From Lepidostoma basale (Eukaryota; Arthropoda; Insecta; Trichoptera; Lepidostomatidae), in the NCBI GenBank assembly GCA_022606425.2, contig JAHDVF020000989.1, positions 1,172,888 through 1,236,887 on the forward strand: a stretch of 64,000 bases of DNA. Reading direction: 5' to 3'. Both the position numbers and the translations under genes were made by a program. The first letter of the stretch is position 1. Every line of letters starts with the position of its first letter. A model generated the notes under the pieces. It was given only the letters and a program-made list of their open reading frames with translations, did no database searches and was not told the DNA's origin. Positions 50,992 to 60,759 of this stretch are shown one piece after another.

Positions 50992-51028
50992 CTGACGATG
51001 CTAACATCGGTTAGCGAAACATATGGTG
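50992..51028 (+). ncRNA. Hammerhead-like motif, alpha type, changed stem III
   Basis: CUGACGA, U, stem GCUAAC-AUCG-GUUAGC, GAAA, CAUAUG, GUG. The core and stem II are intact, but the UC after stem III is lost. Confidence 0.5.
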
Positions 51029-51189
51029 CGACCATTTCGAAAGAAATATTATCAATTGTGATATTTTATATCAGAGTTTTTATTTAAACAGTTAATAATG
51101 TTGAAATATCTAAGCGTTTCCGCCAAAACAATGGATTACATAATATTTACTTAATATTATGTTCATATAATAAGTTTTTCTTGGTTAGA

Positions 51190-51330
51190 GTTAAGTTACA
51201 TATTTACACCTGAGGATGGAGGTCACCTCCGAAACTCGTCGTGGTTAATATTTCATAATGTCATAGCAAGCAAATCGTGTCTTAGGTTAATATAAAACCT
51301 TTTGAAAACAGACGATTTTATAAAAAAATA
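51190..51330 (+). mobile_element. Beta repeat copy
   Basis: Contains a core at 51210-51240 and 'ttgaaaacagacgattttat' resembling delta ends downstream. Confidence 0.5.
51210..51240 (+). ncRNA. Hammerhead-ribozyme-like motif, beta type
   Basis: CUGAGGA, U, stem GGAGG-UCA-CCUCC, GAAA, CUCG, UC. Stem III pairs C-G outside with UC inside. Confidence 0.55.
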
Positions 51331-51419
51331 CATTTATTATTTGCCATTAATTTTTGTATAATATTTAACACAATATTTGCATTATTTCTAGTCTGAAAAA
51401 TGTTTATTTTTAATCTCTT

Positions 51420-52040
51420 TTGTAACCCAACCAATGACAGGTCATAAGTCCTGTAAACACCTTGATCATCCATGTTCAGTTTCCAGTTTACGTCTTCGCC
51501 TCTATTGAGATACAATTAAAAATTTGAATTAACCACCCTTTGGTGTAAATCCAGGATTTGTATACAGGTATAAGTATACATTCACAAATATTTGGTCTTC
51601 AAATATTCTGGTCAAAATTCTTTGGCATATAGAATGGAATAATACTCCTAGCGACTTCTAACAATATGTTGGTCAACAGCCTTCACATTGTGTTAATAAG
51701 GTAGTTTGCTAAAATGCCGAAAATCATTCTCCATAGATGGCGTTAGTGGGTCGGTTGTATAGGTTAATTCTTGAAAAAATTCACTAGTGCAACCAAATCT
51801 ACATAGATGGCTGACTGAAACTGCCACGTGAAGATAAATATGGATTTTGAAGTATATATACATCTTCCAAAAATTTGTCATGCATGATCACAAATAACAA
51901 AGGTGGAATGGGGAATGTTGTAATTACATAAAGCGTGCGCTTAACCCAACCAATGACAGGTCATAAGTCCTGTAAACACCTTGATCATCCATGTTCAGTT
52001 TCCAGTTTATGTCTTCGTCTCTATTGAGATACAATTAAAA
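51420..52040 (-). mobile_element. MITE-T, long form plus a partial second copy
   Basis: 51560-52040 mirrors 6171-6650 over its whole length. 51422-51515 is an extra terminal segment in the same orientation, so two copies overlap in tandem (direct repeats at 51422-51515 and 51945-52038). Confidence 0.7.
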
Positions 52041-52194
52041 AAATATTTTTAATGTTATCACGTTCAGTAGTTATCACGTTCAGATTGCTCTCCCTACTTG
52101 CATCACCAAAAACGGTTTGTTTTTGAACACTGCATGATAAAACAGTCTACACTTTCCTCAAAAAAATATGTTGGGTATTTTCTATGATGGTGGA

Positions 52195-52790
52195 TTTAGG
52201 AATAATATTTTTATTTAATTTATTTGTTTAAATATATCCAAAGCATTAAAGAATTATTTTCCAAAACACTAAAGATACAAGTTAGAGATACATGATAATA
52301 AGTTTTACATAATAAAATAATAAAAATAGCGCGAATCATGATATACATGAAAAAATCATAAAATGAATATACAATTATAATAAAGACTTCCCTCAGGTGA
52401 GCCTCAATATGACAAAATACGTCAAACTCTGAGGTGACACCATTTAGCAAAGATGTTGGTGTACCTACCGGAATAACCATCAGCAGGTTGGTTCTGCATC
52501 GTGGGAGATAAAACAATATATGGCCCCTTTGTCGAAGATAATTATCAGGGACGAACAGACCTACCACACTCTGGATATCTAAGTTGTGTATACAACCGCC
52601 TATCAGTCGAAAGAAGTGAATACTCAAGTGAATTTCTCGTATTCTCCTGAATGAGTGGTAGTATAGTATCCTCAGAAAGAAATAAGCCGGAAAGAGCCAC
52701 GGGTAATATCCATCTTGCACAGATTTTTGTTATTTTTAAGGTATCGACGCTCAATACTTCATTTGCCCATCGACACAATGCTCGTAAGCG
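52195..52790 (-). pseudogene. LineJ C-terminal copy with 3' UTR
   Basis: ORF 52220-52720 (166 aa) reads QDGYYPWLFPAYFFLRILYY, HLSIHFFRLIGGCIHNLDIQ, FVPDNYLRQRGHILFYLP, RTNLLMVIPVGTPTSLLN and EFDVFCHIEAHLRE and then runs into 3' UTR. Upstream (to 52790) the RKFLRALCRWANEV-like part is in another frame. Confidence 0.75.
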
Positions 52791-53030
52791 GGATTGACTT
52801 TTCGGAAGTTGAAAGGAATCAGGACACCGGGAGATGTTGTTTTATAGGATACACTTGTATTGAATCCGAAATGTTTGACTAAGGACTGTGATTTTTCCAA
52901 AGTGTCATCCTAATGTATTTATAACTCTTAGAGTGTACGCTCAAGTATTTATTTAAAACTTACCAATGTCTGTAAACTAAAGTCTATCTAAATCTTTATA
53001 ACATCAGTCAGATCATGTAAACAACAACAA
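52791..53030. other. Unassigned, perhaps decayed LineJ
   Basis: 'gttgaaaggaatcaggacac' and later sequence could be LineJ upstream region in antisense, but I cannot support it. Confidence 0.25.
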
Positions 53031-53062
53031 TTTTATAATATTTATATAAATATGTATCTTTA

Positions 53063-53093
53063 CTGAAGAAGGACTATTTGTTCGAAACATGTC
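53063..53093 (+). ncRNA. Hammerhead-ribozyme-like motif, zeta type
   Basis: CUGAAGA, A, stem GGAC-UAUUU-GUUC (one G-U), GAAA, CAUG, UC. It is followed by 'taataaaagtgttgttac', as other hammerhead-bearing repeats end. Confidence 0.5.
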
Positions 53094-53159
53094 TATATAA
53101 TTTTATTTTTTTAATAAAAGTGTTGTTACAAAGTGTATAAAAAAGAAAAATAGAAATAA

Positions 53160-53545
53160 ACCATCATAAATAAACCTTCGGGCGAATGAAATTAGTTACT
53201 CTATTTTTTTTCTTTTCTTGTCTTTTTATTTTTTTTTACATTTTAAAATTATGTTTCATTTTTAATTATTCATTATTACTTATACTAAGTTATCTTTAAC
53301 TTATCAAAGTGATACTTTATTATCCTTATATATTTTACCTTATGTCAGTTGTTATATAATATTTGTGGTATTATAGCATGTAATTGGCCTTGTTTTGTTG
53401 TCTCTGTGTGTTTATACTCATATACTGTAATTGCTGTTTGTCACCCTCAATAATAAAAAAATTAAATAAAAAATAAAAATAACAAAACAAAGTATGGCGT
53501 ATATAGAAGAAATAAAGTCTATCGAATCAAATCAAATCAAATATA
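53160..53545. other. AT-rich sequence ending in AAATC units
   Basis: No coding motif. Three AAATC-type units at 53525-53540 look like a pentanucleotide LINE tail in antisense. Confidence 0.35.
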
Positions 53546-53760
53546 ATACGTTATAGTTCTTTGTCCATAAGGTTTGGCATCGCCTTATTCGATTTTCCCC
53601 ATTCATATAGCTGTTAAGGTCTGGAATCAAACAAACAATTTTTCGACAGTAATCGATTCCAGGAATATTTTTAATTTGTTTATATTGGGTATAACAGAGG
53701 GAAGTAAGTAAACAGTAATAGGTCATTATGGACTACTTGGTCAGGGTTGTTGTATTTGAG
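53546..53760 (-). other. Coding-like minus-strand fragment, family unknown
   Basis: ORF 53532-53726 reads YYCLLTSLCYTQYKQIKNIP and GIDYCRKIVCLIPDLNSYMN. With a pentanucleotide tail directly 3' of it, it may be the end of another LINE, but I do not recognise it. Confidence 0.3.
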
Positions 53761-53871
53761 CCTATTTATTTCTAAAATTTCTAATTTATCTAGTTTTTTG
53801 ATTTTTGGGCATGTATGTAAAAACATAGTTTTATTTCATTATTATTTTTATTTTTATTACTATTATTATTA

Positions 53872-54208
53872 AATTAGAAGTGAATGTGGTGCGAATGATG
53901 GTGTTATGAACAAAATAATGAAAGGATCATTAAGATGGTTTGGAAAGAATGAATAAAGAAAGAATGGTAAAAAATGATATGTTAACGATGTAAATGGAAC
54001 CAGAAATAGAGGAAGATCGATAAAAACGTGGCACGATCAAATAAATCAAATATCGAATGTCGGCCATGTGAGGAGTCAGAGATATCGACGCGCGTGCATG
54101 ACACGATGTATGAATGTTGAGGAATCGAGAGAAATATGTCAGGAAAGAAAAGTGTGGCAGTTCATTCTTTCTGTCTACCTCTTAGCGTGATGGTAAGTTA
54201 GTTAGTTA
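53872..54208 (+). pseudogene. LineA1 C-terminal copy
   Basis: Starts RSECGANDGVMNKIMKGSL, then a deletion in FGHM breaks the frame. RNRGRSIKTWHDQINQI and RACMTRCMNVEESREI are readable. The terminal block is shortened (tctacctcttagcgtgatgg). Two to three GTTA-like units are left. Confidence 0.75.
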
Positions 54209-54237
54209 TTATTATTATTATTATTATTATAATAATA

Positions 54238-54297
54238 ATTCAGGACAGAGCGGTATGGCGATGCATCTTCCCTGTCTACCCCTCGGGGGAAACTAGG
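54238..54297 (+). mobile_element. LineA3 terminal fragment
   Basis: 'caggacagagcggtatggcg' to 'tctacccctcgggggaaac'; last ~60 bp of a copy. Confidence 0.5.
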
Positions 54298-54834
54298 TAG
54301 GTATTATTAAAACACGTAGGCCAACGACGTCCCCTTGACAACCTCAGCGGCCCCCCTGAAAAGCTTTAGCGCCCATGGGGGCGGTACTACCCCCATTGAA
54401 AACCTATGGGTTAAATAGTTTTCACGGTTGGCAGCAATATGTTTGGTGTGATTTTGGGTAACAGGGTAATGTGGTGATGGTAATACTACCAACATATGGG
54501 TTAAATCATTGCCCAAGCAACGTCAGAATTGAAAACGATTGCCCAGCTAGGCTATCAACTGGCACTGTTTTGCTCCACTATCGAAACTGCGAATGTTTCG
54601 TAATGAGATTCAATCGAGACACACAATGATCGTCTCGGTAATCTTAGTTGATTCCGGAGGAAGTTTCGAAGATATGAAGGAGGCAAACTGAATGATGCAA
54701 GAGTCGAAATTGTGCTTCGGACTTATACATTTGCATACTAGATGCTCTGGCAACTTCGGATAATGCAGAACTAATGAGCATCCCATGTTAACTTGTTGAA
54801 AACGCGATCATTTCATGGTTAACCCTAATTCATA
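54298..54834. other. Unassigned sequence
   Basis: No gene. The word 'aacctatgggttaaat' recurs as 'acatatgggttaaatc' (54406, 54492). Confidence 0.3.
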
Positions 54835-54958
54835 CATAATTTCATGCACGCTCGTCGATTTCTCCGACGCCTTACGTGGCCGACATTCAATATTTGATTT
54901 ATTGAATTGTGTCACGTTTTTCTCGGTCTTCCATTATTTCTTGTTCCGTTTATTATTA
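54835..54958 (-). mobile_element. LineA1 internal fragment
   Basis: Antisense of RNRGRPRKTWHDQINQIL-VGH-VRSR-RRACM, both ends missing. Confidence 0.65.
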
Positions 54959-55041
54959 TTATTATTATTATTTTATTGTGGTTGAAATATTAGTTTTATA
55001 AAACTCCATTATACTAGTAAACATTTATAATATAATAATAA

Positions 55042-55126
55042 ACACGATTGTTTAGTGGTTTTACTTGGATTTAATTTATATAATTTATTTCAATTAAATC
55101 TTAGTAAAATCACTAAACAATCGAAT
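55042..55126. repeat. Inverted repeat with ~32-bp arms
   Basis: 55042-55073 (cgattgtttagtggtttta...) and 55095-55126 are inverted with three differences; 21-bp spacer. Not one of the named families. Confidence 0.7.
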
Positions 55127-55189
55127 TTACTATTATAAATTTATTCTTATTTTGTTGAATCGCTATTTACATCTTGACAGCATGAGGCA

Positions 55190-55512
55190 AATCAAATCAG
55201 TTTATTAACTCAAAAGACATTACAAACAGCAAAATGTTTAAGGCATCTATTGAGTACATCTATTGAGTTCGACATTAGGAAGACAAAATACTTTCTAAAG
55301 TCAAGAGTATTTGTCCCCTGAACGTACCTTCACTAATATGAAAAACATCGATCTCCGAGGAGACCGCGTTCAGCAGACTAATTGCTCTTCCCACCGGTGT
55401 CACCAGAGGCAGATTGGTTCTGGTGACCGGTAGGTAAAACAATCTGTGCTGCCGCTGTCGGAGAAATCTATCAGGGACAAAAAGAACAACACCCTCTAGC
55501 ACGGCCGAGTTA
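55190..55512 (-). pseudogene. LineJ C-terminal copy, pentanucleotide tail remnant
   Basis: ORF 55275-55502 reads FVPDRFLRQRQHRLFYLPVT, RTNLPLVTPVGRAISLLNAV and FHISEGTFRGQILLTLES-stop. The 3' UTR ends in CAAATCAAATCAG antisense at 55194. Confidence 0.75.
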
Positions 55513-55514
55513 TC

Positions 55515-55675
55515 GATGTAAAGGGTATTATAGCTATCATAGTGATTCTCGTGACATGCGATAGGTAGCTAATCTATCGCCATTTTTATTGTGACGTGAA
55601 TTCTACACCATACCAAAGACAGTGTGACAATCACACTGCCCGGGTGTTCCGGGAATCGAACCCGAACCCCCGAAA
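55515..55675 (-). mobile_element. SINE1 copy (B box and body)
   Basis: Minus strand: B-box-like GGTTCGATTCC (55651-55662), 'gcagtgtgattgtcacactg', 'gtgtagaattcacgtcacaa' and 'aatggcgatagattagctac'. The A-box half is cut off by the next LineA1 copy. Confidence 0.7.
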
Positions 55676-55878
55676 AGACCGAGGAAAACCTGGCACGATC
55701 AAATAAATCAAATATTGAATGTCGGCCTTGTGAGGAGTCAGAGAAATCGACGCGCGTGCATGACACGATGTATGAATATTGAGGAAGTGAGAGAAATATG
55801 TCAGGAAGGAAAAGTGTGGCAGTCCATTCTTTCTGCCTACCTCTTCGGGGAGACGGCGTGATGGTTAGTTAGTTAGTT
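55676..55878 (+). pseudogene. LineA1 3' end, (GTTA)n tail
   Basis: From GRPRKTWHDQINQILNVG-like DNA to 'ctcttcggggagacggcgtg' and GTTAGTTAGTTA; about 200 bp only. Confidence 0.75.
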
Positions 55879-56214
55879 ATAATTACCTTTTGAATGGGCA
55901 GAGAATTTTTTTTTTGCTTTTTGATGTTTCCAACATCCGGAACGGTGAATTAAAAGGGACGAAAAAAACAAAGCGAGCCCTTCAGTGTAAAAGATATGTT
56001 GACTTGAACGCCCCCCTTTTAAGAAAGGTTTGTTTAACGTTTTGCTTAATTAACTTGTATTATTTAACACTTCGCGGACCGGCACTATTTTAGTCAACAG
56101 TATGATGAAAAAATGTACATTTTAAAATTGTTATTTTAATAGGTCAACGAACTAACCAAGATCACAATAAATGACGCATTCAAAGTCATCACTGCAAATA
56201 TAAATATGTATACA
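55879..56214. other. Unassigned sequence
   Basis: ORF 55890-56093 has no recognised motif. Confidence 0.3.
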
Positions 56215-56685
56215 TGGAGGTAGCGTTAAAAGCATACTGCTGTACGGATGTGAGACTTGGAAGTCTACCGCGGACGTTATTGGTAAATCCCAGGTGTTTA
56301 TAAATAGGTGCCTTCGTTCAATATTCAAAATCTATTGGCCCCAAACAGTGTCAAACGCCGTTCTCTGGACCATGGCAGGCGAAAAGCCAATTTGAGAACA
56401 ATACGTTAGACGCAAATGGCAGTGGATCGGTCACACTCTAAGACGGAACCCAGCCCGCATCGCTCAGGGTGCACTAGACTGGGGGGTAAAGAAAAAGCGG
56501 GGCAGACCTAGAGCCACCTGGAGAAGAACCCTGGAGGACGAGGTTAAGGCAGCAGGCCTCACTTGGGATGATATTAGGCATCAGGCATGTGATAGAGTCG
56601 GGTGGTGAAGATTCCTTGAGGCCCTATGCACAACGGAGGTGTGACAGGACAAAAAAGAGGAAGAAGAAGAAGGTACATGGAGGTT
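56215..56685 (+). pseudogene. LineG C-terminal copy, GAA tail
   Basis: Reads SILLYGCETWKSTADVIGKS, QVFINRCLRSIFKIYWPQTV, VLWTMAGEKPI-stop-EQYV, RKWQWIGHTLRRNPARIAQG, RGRPRATWRRTLEDEVKAAG and TWDDIRHQACDRVGW-stop, then FLEALCTTEV-stop. Tail GAGGAAGAAGAAGAAG at 56656-56671. One extra stop replaces R or Q in the KPI-EQ block. Confidence 0.8.
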
Positions 56686-56689
56686 TAGT

Positions 56690-56950
56690 GCCAAACTTTA
56701 TATTTGTAAGTGAACGTAGGAGCTGGCAAAATATGGATGAAAGTAAGATAAATGCCTAAATAAGGAAGAAATGAAAGGCAGATGATTGTATCATTAGTCA
56801 AATTAAAAATGGATGGCTTAGATGGTTTGGACATATGTAATGAATGGGCGAGAGAAATGAAATGTTGTATACGAGCAGTGCGAGTGAAAGGACACCCTGG
56901 AAGACCAAGAAAAAGAAGGAATGATAAAATAATTAAGAGACCTCCTGAAT
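56690..56950 (+). pseudogene. LineA3-like fragment, strongly diverged
   Basis: Readable pieces are SRSWQNMDESKINA, IKNGWLRWFGHM and HPGRPRKRRNDKI. Frames change and the end is missing. Confidence 0.55.
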
Positions 56951-57019
56951 GCATATTATAAGTGATACATATTATAAAGTTACAAATTTGATATATTCTA
57001 AAATTGTTCACAAATATAA

Positions 57020-57240
57020 TCAGTTTTGACAGATGTTATAAAGATTTATTTTGAAGCGTTAATGATTTTGTTATAACAAATATTATGAATTAAATTAAAA
57101 TTTGAAATTATTATTTAAAGTTCCTATTGGGGTTCAGGTTTACAACAAAGGAAATAAATCAAATATTGGACTTGACGTTAAATTAATTTGATTATTTATA
57201 ATATTTTATTTATTTTTAATTGCTTTTTTAACAACATCTA
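57020..57240 (-). mobile_element. PLE-associated 3' sequence
   Basis: 'tattggggttcaggt', 'ttacaacaaaggaaataaat' and 'gattatttataatatttt' repeat the segment 28870-28985 next to the PLE endonuclease fragment. Confidence 0.5.
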
Positions 57241-57585
57241 CAACAAAAAGAATGGCGAACATAGAATAAACAATTATAATCACTCAAAATTAAAAAAAAT
57301 ATATATAAAACTTAGTTAAAAATAAACGATACGCCGAGTTTTTTTGACGGTTCTGAAAGTGTTGAGAGCAGTGTTTGTTAGGGAGTTAAAAGAGAAAATA
57401 AAGTTTACAAAAATGAGGAACCAGCAACATTCAACTGGCGTCTTATGTAGATTTACGTCTCAATTTACAGAGGGTCAACGTTGTTGAAATGCGAATTACA
57501 AATACACAGAAAATTTTGTTACTTCAAGTTACAAATTCGTACAATTGTTGACTTTTTTAGCGTTTGGTAAGGTTATGTTGGGTGA
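57241..57585. other. Unassigned sequence
   Basis: Nothing recognised. Confidence 0.3.
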
Positions 57586-57805
57586 GATTATGTTTTGGGA
57601 CATTTAAGATTATGCCACAGAGTGAAGAAAAATGGACAAGAAGACTGCTGACTTGGAGACCATGAACGACATCGAGAAGTGCAGGGTGGAACGATAAACA
57701 CAACCGATGCGTCACCTGGACGATGTCTGCACAAAATATTGGAATAGAAGCTGATGGAGGAGGCTTTAGTCCAGGAGTGAATAAGAATAGGCTGAATAAT
57801 AAGAT
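57586..57805 (+). pseudogene. LineB C-terminal fragment
   Basis: Reads ATEKKWTRRLLTWRP-type and 'aggaggctttagtccagg' with frame breaks, ending NRLNN-like; tail AATAATAAG. Confidence 0.65.
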
Positions 57806-57941
57806 ACAACGAGATGAGTTAATAAATCTCTATTGAAAAGTTCTAAGGATTATTAAATTGAAAAAAAGGGACCAGAAGACGACAGCGAGCTGCCGAAACC
57901 GGTGGAAGACATAAATATTAGTGGATTTCAATTAAATATAA

Positions 57942-58432
57942 CCACAAAAACAACAAACCATCACGCCGTTTACCCGCAGAGGTAGGCAGAGAAAATGGAC
58001 CGCTAAAACTAATGTATCCTGACATACCTCTATAGATTCCTCCACATTCATACAGAGAGTCATACACGCACGTCGATTCTTCCGGCTTCTGACATGACCA
58101 ACCTTTAAAATTTGATTAATTTGGTCATATCATTTTTTCCTCGGTCTACCTCGACTCTGTACTCCATTTACATCGTTAACCTATAATTTTTAAACATTAT
58201 TTCTTAACCAATGCGCTCCATATGTCCGAACCAACGCAGCGATCCCTTCATAATTTTGTTCATAATATCTTCTTCCGCTCTACATTCCTTTCTAATATCA
58301 GCATTTGAGATTCTGTCGTACATCGTTCTACTCTTAGGGACCTCATCTCTACCGCCGATATTCTGCTCTCATCCTTCTTCTGCCAGTTCGATGATTCGTT
58401 TCCATACACTAGGGTTGGGACTAGAACTCCAT
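57942..58432 (-). pseudogene. LineA2 C-terminal copy, (TTG)n tail
   Basis: Antisense of the LineA2 blocks from LMYGNESSNWQKKDES to RACMTLCMNVEE and the terminus. A deletion removes RRMCG-type residues near 58330. Tail in antisense at 57945-57957 (caaaaacaacaaa). Confidence 0.75.
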
Positions 58433-58979
58433 TGATAATACGAAGTGTAGTTGTGCTTATTCAAATTAAGAAGAAAAAAAAATCATTCAAAAGAAAGGAC
58501 AGAAATACTTAAATTAATGATTTATTAATACGACATCAAATCCAAAACACAATGAAATTTTAAAATTTCATATAAAGAGACTAAATTTAATTAATTTCTA
58601 AATAAAAATCCACCCTTCCTCAACTTTTCCCAGCATCCCCTTCTGCTACCCAGAATACTTGTTCTTAATTAGGACGATTTTAAGTTTTCTTGTACTGCTA
58701 AATGGGGAGGGTGGGGGATAGGGGTGCCTTCGCAGCTACCCTTTCTTTAATTATCTCTCCTAATTTTTAAGTGTTTGTACTGAGATGAAACAAAAATATC
58801 CTCTATTTTACATTTGAATTTTACAATTCGTTCATTACATTTAAAATACAATAACTGAAGATAAGTTTTTATTACCCAAAAGGTGATGGTTAACACCACT
58901 TGGCATTTAAGTGTAATAATTAACTAATGATTATTTGATATGCATATATTTATCTGTTTAAATAAATAAAAACTTTGTT
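58433..58979. other. AT-rich, no gene recognised
   Basis: Nothing recognised. Confidence 0.3.
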
Positions 58980-59645
58980 ATCAAATCAAATCAAATCAAA
59001 TGAGTTATATCTCAAAAGATAATACGAACAACAATTAAAGATTAAGACATCTATTGAGAACAGGTAAAATATAATAAATATATAATACCAGGAACGCATG
59101 AGAGATGGTTCGACATTAGGAATACAAGATACTCTCCAAAGTCAAGAGTATTTGTCTTCTGAACGTACTTTCACGAATATTAAAGACGTCGATCTCTGAC
59201 GCGATCATGTTCAGCAGTTTGATTGCTCTCCCCACCGGCATCACCAGAGGCAGGTTGGTTCTGCATGGGAGTATGTGCTGATGCTGTTGAAGATAACCAC
59301 CCGGAACGTAAAGATGGAGAGCCTCCAAGATGACGGAATTCTGAAAGAATCCCCTGATAAATCTGAATAAGTGGGTAAGAGTGCACCCATCCCTCCTTGT
59401 CTGTTAACTATTGGTCCTCAGCACGCCCAAGGGGAATGCAGTGGAATAAAGCCACGGATAGCTACCAAACTCTCTCATCTCAGAAATCTTTTCTGAACCC
59501 TCTCTACCATGAGCTACTCCATATCACCGAACCACACTCGAGCCGGCTCCGGACCAATGAGTTATACAAAATTCTCAAAACATACGGATTCCTGAAAAAT
59601 CTACCAGTTCGGAGAATAAATCCCAACATTTTTAGTGCAACTCTA
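58980..59645 (-). pseudogene. LineJ C-terminal copy, (TTTGA)n tail
   Basis: Tail of four CAAAT units in antisense (58983-59001). The minus strand reads LHLYVPGGYLQQHQHILPC, RTNLPLVMPVGRAIKLLNMI and DVFNIRESTFRRQILLTLES. The upstream part (to 59640) covers the VLKMLGLIYGLVRSRLECG-like, KRFLRYLR-like and YPWLYSTAFPLGVL-like blocks in other frames. Confidence 0.75.
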
Positions 59646-59649
59646 ACTC

Positions 59650-59816
59650 ATAAACACAATTGATTATATTTTGTCGCGACAACGACAATCTGGAACAAAT
59701 GACAATCTGGAACAAGTGAATGAGTTTGTATTATATATTTAGGTAGTATGTTTACAAAGGATGGACGAGTGGAGACTTCCTTCAGGGAGACGGCGTGATG
59801 GTTAGTTAGTTAGTTA
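59650..59816 (+). mobile_element. Alpha and LineA1 fragments with large internal deletion
   Basis: 59655-59685 is the alpha right end (gattatattttgtcgcgaca). 59690-59816 has NLEQVNEFVLYI-stop-GSMF then jumps to 'ggagacggcgtgatgg' plus GTTAGTTAGTTAG, losing almost the whole C-terminal region. Confidence 0.65.
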
Positions 59817-60059
59817 GTAATTGGTGTGTCATCCCTCCTCGCAAACAGAACAGGCAGAGAAAAAGCGAGGGAAAAAGAGCGTCAACGATCACTGAAGATC
59901 GGGGGTAATGCGAACCAAGGTGTTCTATGGACGCTCCGGCCTCTTTCATCGCCGTGTACCTGACCTACCTTCCAGATCCTCACCGAGTCTTCTCGTGCAT
60001 CAGCGTGCATTAAACACTTCTTACGTACCATATAGAGACCCAGATATCTGTTCCTTCGA
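59817..60059. other. Unassigned sequence
   Basis: Antisense short ORF without known motif; may belong to the broken ORF that follows. Confidence 0.25.
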
Positions 60060-60720
60060 TGGAACATATTTCTTTCCCGAATCACCAAAACTTTATTTTT
60101 GTAAGTTTTCTACAATGTTTTCTTTAGTCTGCTCATCAACGTTGTCATCAAAAATTAAAAGGATAGCTATTTCTTCTGACAAGTACCACAAATGTTGACT
60201 GAACTTGTTTAAAGCCACTTTGGAAATTGTCAATTTCTTCGTTATCTTTTAAGGTCTTTCAAAAACATAAATCTTGATTCTGAGCTTTTATTGCTAAACT
60301 ACATTCAAGCCAGGGCTTCACATAAACTGCCACAATAAATAAACAAACATCTCGTAAAGCTTGTTTGTCCTTAGCGCACATTTTGAACTGGGACTGCAGC
60401 AAAAGTATTTTTAAGGAGTAAATAGCTCTTGCCATCCATCGTGCTTGATGCATTGGGCCAGCAGGTCTGATTTTTATTTTATTTTTATTGCCTCCACCCA
60501 GAAAAACAATAGCAAGCTCAATGAGTTCTCTATAATCATCTCGTACAATCGATTTTGCGATTCAAACGCACTTTTGAGCATCAGTTTTTATATGTGATGG
60601 TGGCCAGCAAAGAGTAACAAATATCTTTCTAGTTTTTGCACATAAGCTCCCTTCAAGCATCCTGTATAAAATGCTGTCGTATCACAGCACATTCAAGAGC
60701 ATAGGCGTGTGCGATATCGA
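60060..60720 (-). pseudogene. Broken ORF of an unknown repeat or gene family
   Basis: Minus-strand pieces, 5' to 3': NLFDIAHAYALECAV, then after stops AKSIVRDDYRELIELAIVFL, GPMHQARWMARAIYSLKILL, KDKQALRDVCLFIVAVYVKP, then shifted KVALNKFSQHLWYLSEEIAI and FDDNVDEQTKENIVENLQK. The parts are in the right order for one protein but split by stops and frameshifts. From memory, similar proteins (DDYRE...LGG, MHHARWM, HLWYLSEE) occur in many copies in insects and cnidarians without a named domain. I assign no function. Confidence 0.5.
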
Positions 60721-60759
60721 ATAAATTATCTAATTCAAGTAGAAAGTTCCTTTCGCGGC

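Larger units (their letters stand above)
50730..51140. mobile_element. Alpha foldback repeat with wide spacer
   Basis: Left core on minus (50777-50812), right core on plus (50992-51028), spacer ~180 bp that itself holds an inverted pair (acatcagaaag ... ctttctgatgt). Right flank 'tttccgccaaaacaatggat'. Confidence 0.65.

Noticed and set aside
54468..54486. Homing-endonuclease-like word near 'gggtaacagggtaat'
   Set aside because: Matches only part of the I-SceI site; a chance match in the absence of any endonuclease gene.
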